Assembly (NCBI GenBank): GCA_002291495.1
Contig: DBAE01000267.1
Coordinates: 19,242-25,436, forward strand
From: Bacteriovoracaceae bacterium UBA1018
GTDB taxonomy: Bacteria; Bdellovibrionota; UBA1018
Reading direction: 5' to 3'
Length of the DNA: 6,195 nt
Of this stretch, positions 1 to 5,060 are shown piece after piece; within the stretch, counting starts at the first letter, position 1; each line of letters begins with the position of its first letter. The position numbers and the translations under genes are program-made. The notes below the pieces were generated by a model. It had not been told where the DNA came from. It searched no databases and was given only the letters and a program-made list of their open reading frames with translations.

Positions 1-262
1 CTTCGATACTTTCGATCAAAGTGCCCAGCATTTCGCGCATTTCATCCACATCTTCCACCAGTAATACGGCGAGAGCAGGAGACTTTTTCTTTAAAATGGG
101 TTCAGATGATTTAGGCTTAGCCGAAACTTTCTTAGGTGGCGCAGTCTTTCGTGCCGCTTTTTTTACGGTCTTCCTAGCGGTCTTCTTGGCAGGCTTTTTC
201 ACCGTTTTTTTCTTTTTGCCGACCACAGACTTCTTCGTTTTTGTCTTCTTCTTTGTCGCCAC
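1..262 (-). CDS. Response regulator with histone H1-like lysine-rich N-terminal tail (partial, cut by left edge)
   Basis: Only the first 87 codons are in the window; the gene runs off the left edge. The frame opens with GTG at 262-260, preceded by AGAGGA about 6 nt upstream, and no in-frame ATG occurs before residue 75, so GTG is the likely start. Residues 2-62 are extremely basic (about 25 Lys and 2 Arg), with KKPAKKTARK- and KKAARKTA-type runs like eukaryotic histone H1 tails and bacterial AlgP/HctB-like proteins. From residue ~63 the sequence becomes ALAVLLVEDVDEMREML, which fits beta1 and the acidic pair (Glu70, Asp71) of a CheY-like receiver domain. The phosphoacceptor Asp would lie beyond the edge. 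The inferred role is a two-component signalling protein whose tail binds DNA or another polyanion. It is the last visible gene of a minus-strand unit, 13 bp after its neighbour. The tail is clear; the receiver call rests on about 25 residues. Confidence 0.75.
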   Translation of the reverse strand, partial: MATKKKTKTKKSVVGKKKKTVKKPAKKTARKTVKKAARKTAPPKKVSAKPKSSEPILKKKSPALAVLLVEDVDEMREMLGTLIESIE

Positions 263-275
263 AAATTATCCTCTG

Positions 276-698
276 TTATCCCTGAACAGGAACGATGATC
301 ACTTCTAAATTGCCCATACGACTGGTTGGCCCAAACGTGCTGACTACGACTGGATTTAAGTCTCCTTCTTGCTCAAGTCTTTGGACGAGCGCCTCGCAGT
401 GAGCAATGGTAAGTGAGACTGTCCCCACCCAAGAATCTTGATCCGGATGAGCCAAAAGAAGTCGAGTTTCGGATTCTCTGATTTTCCAGAAAACAGTCCA
501 TTTCTGTGGAAAGTCTACACGAAGTTCGGCCTTCGAGGTGGAGCCCCCTCCAGACGCAGCCAAGAGCAAATCGGTAAGGCCAACCTTGAGTTGATCCAAC
601 TCTTTTCCTCGCAATTTGACCGTGAGCTGAGTCTCAAATTTTGGATGAGCATCCCTTTGAATGATTACATCTTCTTCGGTCAAATTTAGAAATGCCAT
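276..698 (-). CDS. Hypothetical protein, 140 aa, unrecognised family
   Basis: I do not recognise this protein. The ATG at 698-696 is preferred because AGGAG (710-706) lies 7 nt upstream of it. A GTG two codons earlier (704) sits only 1 nt from that SD and is unlikely. The product is soluble-looking, with no signal peptide or membrane segment. It has a hydrophilic N-terminal half, a small glycine/serine linker at residues 50-54 (GGGST), a beta-rich centre with aromatic residues (WTVFWKI, residues 67-73), an amphipathic helix near 100-112, and a hydrophobic C-terminal strand (LEVIIVPV, 131-138). The SD overlaps the end of the upstream DUF309 gene and the receiver gene starts 13 bp downstream, so the three are probably co-transcribed. 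A role as partner of either neighbour would be a guess. Confidence 0.75.
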   Translation of the reverse strand: MAFLNLTEEDVIIQRDAHPKFETQLTVKLRGKELDQLKVGLTDLLLAASGGGSTSKAELRVDFPQKWTVFWKIRESETRLLLAHPDQDSWVGTVSLTIAHCEALVQRLEQEGDLNPVVVSTFGPTSRMGNLEVIIVPVQG

Positions 699-710
699 GA
701 TCACTCTCCT

Positions 711-1115
711 TTAGGTCAATAGTTCTGCGTGAAGACTTTTCGCGCGCTCTAAAATCACAGATGCAGCACTACCTATCATGAAATCTTGAATCAATTCCTT
801 GAAGCCAGCAATTAAGATTTGGGGGCGATAAGTGCCCTCACCCAGATCCCAGATCTCCAAGCAACGTCGACCCACTGCAGAAGCAGGACCTAAGCGGCCA
901 TTTTCCAAATGGATCAATACCGCACAGCCCATAATGAGACTTTGAATATGAGGTTTATAGGGCGAAGGCAGCCTGACCCAGTCCTGTTCCCAGTCTTCAT
1001 GTGCATGCCAATAGCGACTCTCATTAAAATCCTCAATTCCCTTCTTCCAAGCAACCAGTAATGGCTCGAGTACAGAATCAGGTAACGTCTGCGCTAAAGA
1101 AGATTGAGGTTTCAT
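711..1115 (-). CDS. DUF309 family protein
   Basis: This 134-aa protein carries the DUF309 signature. Residues 30-46 read FNESRYWHAHEDWEQDW, matching the family's FNxGxYxEAHExxExxW pattern with His39-Glu40 and Glu43 conserved. A second conserved helix follows (IQSLIMGCAVLIHLENG, about 57-73, then GPASA), equivalent to the family's QGLIQxAxAxxHxxxGNxxGA. The family is small, helical and often labelled a putative metal-dependent hydrolase; its biochemical role is not established. The start is taken as ATG at 1115-1113, with GTG at 1118 directly before it as an alternative. Neither has a convincing SD, and a stop lies just upstream, so no longer start exists. It is the first gene of a minus-strand unit, about 12 bp ahead of the next start, and diverges from the aldo/keto reductase across a ~33-bp gap. 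Confidence 0.88.
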   Translation of the reverse strand: MKPQSSLAQTLPDSVLEPLLVAWKKGIEDFNESRYWHAHEDWEQDWVRLPSPYKPHIQSLIMGCAVLIHLENGRLGPASAVGRRCLEIWDLGEGTYRPQILIAGFKELIQDFMIGSAASVILERAKSLHAELLT

Positions 1116-1127
1116 CACTTAACCCAT

Positions 1128-1158
1128 GTTATAGCGTAGCTCATACGTATGAGCGCAA
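1128..1158 (-). promoter_or_regulatory. Candidate promoter for the minus-strand DUF309 unit
   Basis: On the minus strand TATAAC (1133-1128) matches the -10 consensus at 5 of 6 positions. TTGCGC (1158-1153) lies upstream at a long 19-nt spacing as a possible -35. Transcription would begin near 1121, only about 6 nt before the ATG at 1115, so the message would be nearly leaderless. This agrees with the absence of an SD. The 16-bp palindrome at 1139-1154 sits in the spacer and touches the -35. Judged by eye only; the spacing is suboptimal. Confidence 0.35.
1139..1154. promoter_or_regulatory. Perfect 16-bp palindrome, candidate operator
   Basis: GCTCATACGTATGAGC is identical to its reverse complement, with 8-bp arms and no spacer. 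It covers the ATG (1149-1151) of the aldo/keto reductase and lies in the spacer of the candidate divergent promoter, where a dimeric repressor could act on both genes. The arms do not extend further (A/G at the next pair). Symmetry and position are seen directly; the operator role is inference. Confidence 0.5.
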
Positions 1159-2639
1159 CTCTTTCTGGAACCCGGAACTATTTTGATCTAATTGCAAGGC
1201 GCGACATAACGCCGTCCGTAAGAAATGGAGTCCTTTTCGGAAAGACCGGATGGACGGTTTCGCCGGTGGGCTTTGGTTCATACCGCGTTTACGAACACGA
1301 AGCGGCACATCTCGAGGCACTTGAGCTTGCTTTGCGCTCGGGATGCAATCTCGTCGATACCAGTACAAACTACACCAACGGAAGTTCGGAGCGAGCGATT
1401 GGCAAAGTTCTCAATCAGCTCATCCGCTCCAATGAATTTTCACGTGAAAACTTTGTTGTCGTTACCAAAGTCGGTTACGTCCAAGGTGAGAATCTAGAGA
1501 TTGCACAAGAACGTCAGCAAGCAGGCGCTGAGTTCCCGGAAATGGTGCGCTTTCGAGAAGATTGTTGGCATTGTATCTCTCCTGAGTTTATTGAGGATCA
1601 AATCAATCGATCGCTCTCTCGACTTGGATTAGAAAACGATTCGATCGATTTACTCCTCTTACATAATCCAGAGTATTTTCTGAAAGCCCACCCCGAGCAT
1701 AGTGAGTATTATCGTCGAATCGAAGCTGCCTTTAGATACCTTGAAACTGAAGTCCAAAAAGGTCGCATTCAGTATTACGGAGTTTCATCCAATACTTTTG
1801 TCGAAGCAAAAGACCATCCAGATTACACCTCATTTGAAACATTGATTGAAATTGCGAAAAAAATTTCTCCTGACCATCACTTTGCGGCCATTCAATTTCC
1901 AATGAATCTCTATGAGCCTGGGGCCGCTCTTGAGCTCAATAACTCTGGCAAGTCCGTCCTCAGTCTCGCTCTGGAAGAAAATATTGCGACACTGATCAAT
2001 CGACCACTCAATTCATTTCCAAGTTTACCGGGCGAAAAGGAAAAGATGATTCGCCTCGTAGATTACCCGGCTCACCATGGAGTCGATACTGAAACCGCTG
2101 TGAAAGAATCCCTCACTCGCTGCATGGAACTTGAAACTCAATATCAGTCCCAATTTGCAGATCGATCCAAAGGCCAAGAGCCCCTCGTTCCAACCAAGCA
2201 AATCGCATGGGGTCATATCTTGAGACAAAACATTGAACGCCTCGCTGAGCTCGAAACTTGGACGCAGGCATTGTCCTATCAGATTAAACCGTCACTTCAG
2301 CGTGCCCTTGAGATTTTGTCCGAAAATCCATCCACTCGTACTTGGGCCCTAGAGTACGGCGAAGCATCCGGTTCCCTATTTCACTCTTTTACTGCTTTCT
2401 TAGAAGCTCAGGCGGCTGTGCAATCCGAGCATATCAAAGCCCACCTGAACGAAGATATTCCTCCCCTTAAGACCTCACGTAAACTCTCTCAGAAAGCTGT
2501 TCGAGTCCTTCGTTCCATTCCGGGTGTCAGTAGTGTTTTAGTTGGCATGCGCAGGCCAGAATATGTAAAAGACATCTTAGCGCTTGATCCAGCACTCGAC
2601 CCAAAAGAAGCACTTTTAGCCCTAACTACTGACATTTAA
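1149..2639 (+). CDS. Aldo/keto reductase, long form with ~100-residue insertion
   Basis: This is a predicted NAD(P)H-dependent oxidoreductase of the aldo/keto reductase superfamily. The barrel begins at GKTGWTVSPVGFGSYRV (31-47). The catalytic tetrad is complete: Asp70 and Tyr75 in DTSTNYTNG, Lys107 in VVTKVGY, and His172 in LLLLHNPEYF. Other family features are GVSSN (211-215), INRPL (283-287) and the C-terminal cofactor-binding stretch IPGVSSVLVGMRRPEYVKD (457-475). At 496 aa it is far longer than the usual 280-350. The excess lies between INRPL and the last strand, roughly residues 290-440, and looks helical and charged. The ATG at 1149 is the only usable start: an in-frame TAG lies 10 nt upstream and no SD is visible. 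The first ~25 residues before the barrel are an extension. It heads a plus-strand unit with the transporter and hldD. The substrate cannot be told from sequence. Confidence 0.92.
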   Translation: MSATLSGTRNYFDLIARRDITPSVRNGVLFGKTGWTVSPVGFGSYRVYEHEAAHLEALELALRSGCNLVDTSTNYTNGSSERAIGKVLNQLIRSNEFSRENFVVVTKVGYVQGENLEIAQERQQAGAEFPEMVRFREDCWHCISPEFIEDQINRSLSRLGLENDSIDLLLLHNPEYFLKAHPEHSEYYRRIEAAFRYLETEVQKGRIQYYGVSSNTFVEAKDHPDYTSFETLIEIAKKISPDHHFAAIQFPMNLYEPGAALELNNSGKSVLSLALEENIATLINRPLNSFPSLPGEKEKMIRLVDYPAHHGVDTETAVKESLTRCMELETQYQSQFADRSKGQEPLVPTKQIAWGHILRQNIERLAELETWTQALSYQIKPSLQRALEILSENPSTRTWALEYGEASGSLFHSFTAFLEAQAAVQSEHIKAHLNEDIPPLKTSRKLSQKAVRVLRSIPGVSSVLVGMRRPEYVKDILALDPALDPKEALLALTTDI

Positions 2640-2643
2640 GGAC

Positions 2644-2647
2644 GGAG
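2644..2647 (+). promoter_or_regulatory. Ribosome binding site of the queuosine-precursor transporter
   Basis: GGAG lies 8 nt before the ATG at 2656, inside the 16-bp gap after the reductase stop. It supports that start and translation from a shared message. The gap leaves no room for a separate promoter or a preQ1 riboswitch. Confidence 0.65.
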
Positions 2648-2655
2648 ACCTTACG

Positions 2656-3345
2656 ATGGCTGCAAATCGCACCTATAAATATTACGACATTATCTTAGGA
2701 GCATTTGTCACTGTCCTCCTTTGTTCAAACCTGATTGGTGCAGCCAAAGTAGCTACCTTAGGCGGATATACATTTGGCGCAGGTATCTTATTTTTTCCGA
2801 TTAGTTATGTCTTTGGCGACATTCTGACTGAAGTCTATGGATACGCTCGCGCTCGCAAAGTGGTTTGGACCGGATTTGGTGCTTTAGCGTTCGCTTCATT
2901 TATGAGCTACATCGTAGTGGCCTTACCTCCCGCTGAGGGATGGCCCAATCAAGGTGCTTATGAAGTAGCCTTTGGATCTACTTGGAGAATTGTTATTGCA
3001 TCTCTCATTGCGTTTTGGTGCGGAGAATTTACGAACTCGCTGATTCTCGCTAAGCTCAAAGTAAAAACCGAAGGCAAGCACCTGTGGTTGAGAACAATCG
3101 GCTCCACCATTGGTGGAGAGTTTGTCGATTCACTCATCTTTTACCCTTTGGCATTTTGGGGAGCGTGGGAGCCAAATATGGTTTTCACCGTGTTGATTAG
3201 TAATTATGCCATTAAGGTTCTCTGGGAAGTATGTCTGACCCCACTGACTTATATCGTCGTCAATCGCCTCAAGAAGGCAGAGAACGAAGACTTTTTTGAT
3301 CGCAATACTGACTTTAACCCTTTTACAATCGAGACGAACTCATGA
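2656..3345 (+). CDS. yhhQ: Queuosine precursor transporter (YhhQ/VUT family, DUF165)
   Basis: This integral inner-membrane protein is predicted to import a queuosine precursor (preQ0 or preQ1) used for wobble-base modification of tRNA. Family motifs are clear: FPISYVFGDILTEVYGYARA (47-66), GEFTNS (123-128), GSTIGGEFVDSLIFYPLAF (149-167) and KVLWEVCLTPLTY (187-199). About six hydrophobic segments are visible, near residues 11-30, 38-57, 70-90, 111-131, 148-170 and 175-203. The C-terminus is a charged cytoplasmic tail. At 229 aa the length is normal for the family. It follows the reductase by 16 bp, and its stop codon overlaps the hldD start (ATGA, 3342-3345), so it is mid-operon. The family assignment is firm; the exact substrate is inferred from characterised homologues. 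No queuosine biosynthesis gene is in the window. Confidence 0.93.
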   Translation: MAANRTYKYYDIILGAFVTVLLCSNLIGAAKVATLGGYTFGAGILFFPISYVFGDILTEVYGYARARKVVWTGFGALAFASFMSYIVVALPPAEGWPNQGAYEVAFGSTWRIVIASLIAFWCGEFTNSLILAKLKVKTEGKHLWLRTIGSTIGGEFVDSLIFYPLAFWGAWEPNMVFTVLISNYAIKVLWEVCLTPLTYIVVNRLKKAENEDFFDRNTDFNPFTIETNS

Positions 3346-4331
3346 TCTCAAATCCTGCAAAAAATCCATCTATCTTAGTGACTGGCGCTGCTGGGCTAAT
3401 CGGTTGGCAGTTTGTGCGGTCCTGTAATCAACTCGGCATACCCGTGATCTCAGTCGATCATCCAGAACATTTTGAAACTCGAAGCGAACATCAAAATACC
3501 GATTTTGGAACAAAGATTGATCGCGAAAAATTGATCTCTTGGTTGGAAGCAAACTCTCCTGAAATCTCTGCGGTGGTTCATCTTGGCGCATGCACCGACA
3601 CTACTGAGCTTGACGAAGAATACCTCAAAAAAATGAACCTCGAGTATTCACAAAACCTCTGGAATTATTGCACGGAGAAAAAGATCCCATTTGTTTACGC
3701 CAGCAGCGCTGCAACTTATGGTGAGGGTGAAAACGGGTACACGGATGATGAAGCTCAGTTTTCGAAACTAAAACCTCTGAATCCTTACGGCGAATCGAAA
3801 CGTCTCTTTGATATTTGGGCACTCGATCAAGAACGCCAAGGTAAATCACCTCCAGCGTGGTCGGGGTTTAAATTTTTCAATGTTTATGGATTTGGAGAGA
3901 CACACAAGGGTTCGATGGCAAGTGTGATACTTCATGCTTACAATCAGATTAAAAAATCAGGTGGCGCGAAACTCTTTCGATCTCATCGTGAAGGAATCGC
4001 CCATGGTGAGCAGAAACGCGATTTTATCTTAGTGCAAGACGTGGTGGATGTTTTGCATTTTGCGCGAACCAAACCGATCCAGCGCGGAATTTATAACTTA
4101 GGCACAGGCCAAGCACGCACTTTTTTGGATCTCGTGCGCAACGTCTTTAAAGCTCTGAACTTGCCAGAACGCATTGAGTTTATTGATACGCCCGAGCATC
4201 TCCGCGCTCGCTATCAGTACTTTACACAAGCAGAGATGGCACGCCTTCGTCAGGCGGGATACACTAAACCTTTTACGAGCCTCGAAGACGGTGTGCGCAA
4301 ATACGTGGCGGAGTTAGTGAAGCAAGGGTGA
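3342..4331 (+). CDS. hldD: ADP-L-glycero-D-manno-heptose 6-epimerase
   Basis: This enzyme converts ADP-D-glycero-beta-D-manno-heptose to its L-glycero epimer, the last step in making the heptose donor for the LPS inner core; it acts in the cytoplasm. It is an extended SDR protein. The NADP-binding GAAGLIG lies at 15-21, and HLGACTDTTELDEEYLKKMN at 80-99 is diagnostic of HldD. The catalytic region is YASSAATYGEG (119-129) with Tyr149 and Lys153 in YGESK. FFNVYGFGETHKGSMAS (178-194) contains Lys189, aligning by motif with the second catalytic-site lysine of the E. coli enzyme. HGEQKRDFILVQDVVDV (221-237) and ARYQYFTQAEMARL (289-302) complete the family pattern. At 329 aa it is slightly longer than the usual ~310. 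Its ATG overlaps the transporter stop and its own SD is weak, suggesting translational coupling. No other heptose-pathway gene is visible nearby. Confidence 0.96.
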   Translation: MISNPAKNPSILVTGAAGLIGWQFVRSCNQLGIPVISVDHPEHFETRSEHQNTDFGTKIDREKLISWLEANSPEISAVVHLGACTDTTELDEEYLKKMNLEYSQNLWNYCTEKKIPFVYASSAATYGEGENGYTDDEAQFSKLKPLNPYGESKRLFDIWALDQERQGKSPPAWSGFKFFNVYGFGETHKGSMASVILHAYNQIKKSGGAKLFRSHREGIAHGEQKRDFILVQDVVDVLHFARTKPIQRGIYNLGTGQARTFLDLVRNVFKALNLPERIEFIDTPEHLRARYQYFTQAEMARLRQAGYTKPFTSLEDGVRKYVAELVKQG

Positions 4332-4370
4332 CAGGCACGAGACGAGCACTCAATTATCTGCACTTCGCCG

Positions 4371-4399
4371 GAGAACCTCGTGGGGGCTCAGTAATTTTT
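4371..4399 (+). terminator. Weak intrinsic terminator candidate after hldD
   Basis: GAG (4371-4373) pairs with CTC (4387-4389). An inner CCT/GGG pairing follows after two mismatches, and TTTTT occurs at 4395-4399, five bases past the stem. Position fits the end of the hldD transcript, 40 bp after its stop. The stem is poor, so this is a low-confidence call. Confidence 0.25.
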
Positions 4400-4404
4400 C
4401 CTGG

Positions 4405-4424
4405 GGTATAACTTAAGTTATACC
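4405..4424. promoter_or_regulatory. Perfect 20-bp palindrome, candidate operator or hairpin
   Basis: GGTATAACTTAAGTTATACC equals its reverse complement. In RNA the pairing could continue by a G-U and a G-C pair (4404/4425 and 4403/4426), giving a ~10-bp stem with a UUAA loop. No T-run follows on either strand, so it is not a typical intrinsic terminator. It lies about 60 bp upstream of the TTGACA box of the next gene, which would suit a dimeric regulator. Symmetry is seen directly; function is inferred. Confidence 0.55.
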
Positions 4425-4486
4425 TCTCACAAAACGAGTGTTACCGCAGCCGCGTGACCTCGCCGGGAACTCATCCACCCAAATAG

Positions 4487-4514
4487 TTGACATTCTAAGT
4501 AGCTAAATGATAGC
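4487..4514 (+). promoter_or_regulatory. Candidate sigma-70-type promoter for the secreted-protein gene
   Basis: TTGACA (4487-4492) is an exact -35 consensus match. The best -10 at 16-nt spacing is GATAGC (4509-4514), matching only three of six bases. Transcription would start near 4521 and give a leader of about 26 nt. The weak -10 suggests dependence on an activator or a different sigma factor, or that the TTGACA is coincidental. Confidence 0.4.
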
Positions 4515-4548
4515 GCTCAGCTCAAGCAAACTTAAGGAGTAGCGCTAT
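4510..4548. repeat. Inverted repeat ATAGCGCT/AGCGCTAT bracketing the RBS
   Basis: The left arm is at 4510-4517 and the right arm at 4541-4548, with 23 bases between them that include the SD AAGGAG (4534-4539). The right arm runs into the first two bases of the ATG at 4547. AGCGCT is itself palindromic. Read as DNA these may be two operator half-sites 31 bp apart; read as RNA, a hairpin with the SD in its loop. Confidence 0.4.
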
Positions 4549-5044
4549 GAAACCAGTTCAGTTCATTGCTTTTGGCGCAATCGCCCTGGGTCTTTCCGCA
4601 TATGCTGAGAATATCCCGGGTTCCTGCCCTACCTCAATGCCCGACTCACTCGGTGAAATCGCCAAAGAACAGCTCAGCAAACTGGGCTTTACAGTGCTAC
4701 CTGAAACCTCTACGGACGCAGCCTACAAATTAGTCATTACTGAGCGTGAGCTCCCGTGCAACTCAGGGGACCAATGTGGAAGCACTGGCTCATTACGAAG
4801 ACGAGTCACACAAGAAAAGACTTTCACGATCTATCCCGTGGACCACTTTGACGAAAACGGTAAAGCAATCTTGAAAAAGAAATCCCTGACCTTCGCAAGT
4901 TCTTATTATCCAGTCATAAAGTCGCCTCAGGTTATTGACCTAGGAACGGACGATCAATCTTCATCGCAAGGTACAGATGCGGTCGATATGAATACGATCC
5001 ACCTCGAAATTATTTCGCGGATGAAAGCTTGCCCTTATCCATAG
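4547..5044 (+). CDS. Secreted periplasmic protein with four cysteines, unknown function
   Basis: The start is fixed by AAGGAG 7 nt upstream of the ATG. Residues 1-20 form a short Sec signal peptide: a lysine, a hydrophobic core FIAFGAIALGL, and the cleavage motif AYA before Glu21. The mature protein of about 145 aa has cysteines at 27, 71, 77 and 162, an even number consistent with disulfides in the periplasm. A basic patch (RRR, 84-86) is followed by beta-like stretches (KTFTIYPV, 91-98; KSLTFASSYYPVI, 112-124) and a polar Gln/Ser-rich region (137-141). The segment at 34-64 (helix, then LGFTVLP and AAYKLVITE) looks like a small alpha/beta unit. I do not recognise the family. The lipoprotein gene starts 16 bp downstream, so both are probably transcribed together. 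Confidence 0.82.
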   Translation: MKPVQFIAFGAIALGLSAYAENIPGSCPTSMPDSLGEIAKEQLSKLGFTVLPETSTDAAYKLVITERELPCNSGDQCGSTGSLRRRVTQEKTFTIYPVDHFDENGKAILKKKSLTFASSYYPVIKSPQVIDLGTDDQSSSQGTDAVDMNTIHLEIISRMKACPYP

Positions 5045-5060
5045 GCATTTAGAATTTACG

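Larger units (their letters stand above)
4363..4472. repeat. Imperfect direct repeat flanking the 20-bp palindrome
   Basis: TCGCCGGAGAACCTC (4365-4379) and TCGCCGGGAACTC (4460-4472) share an exact TCGCCGG. They differ afterwards by two one-base gaps. The copies are 95 bp apart, with the 20-bp palindrome between them. This could be a regulatory arrangement or the remnant of a small repeat element; chance is also possible at this length. Confidence 0.35.
4332..4546. other. Intergenic region with palindrome, direct repeat and promoter-like elements
   Basis: This 215-bp stretch contains no convincing gene. From left to right it holds a weak hairpin followed by a T-run (4371-4399), a perfect 20-bp palindrome (4405-4424), a near-copy of a 15-base segment on either side of that palindrome, a TTGACA box (4487-4492), and an inverted repeat bracketing the SD of the next gene. 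It separates the housekeeping unit from the envelope-protein pair, so a transcription end and a new start are both expected here. Confidence 0.6.

Noticed and set aside
21..308. Plus-strand open frame rich in Phe and Ser
   Set aside because: It is the antisense of the lysine-rich tail: Lys codons AAG/AAA read backwards give Phe-rich sequence. No SD or family features.
438..689. Plus-strand open frame
   Set aside because: It is antisense to the 140-aa gene, which has a good SD and operon spacing.
699..704. GTG start at 704 for the 140-aa protein
   Set aside because: It lies only 1 nt after the AGGAG; the ATG at 698 has the proper 7-nt spacing.
1141..1497. Open frames on both strands inside the 5' part of the aldo/keto reductase gene (1141-1368 minus, 1225-1497 plus)
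   Set aside because: Both overlap the region encoding the barrel start and catalytic Asp/Tyr in the true frame and have no recognisable content.
2640..2655. preQ1 riboswitch upstream of the queuosine transporter
   Set aside because: The gap is 16 bp and is taken up by the SD; no aptamer could fit outside the reductase gene.
3370..3849. Minus-strand open frames within hldD
   Set aside because: They are antisense to a confidently identified gene and lack any family signature.
4405..4426. 20-bp palindrome as an intrinsic terminator
   Set aside because: The stem is AT-rich and neither strand has a T-run immediately after it.
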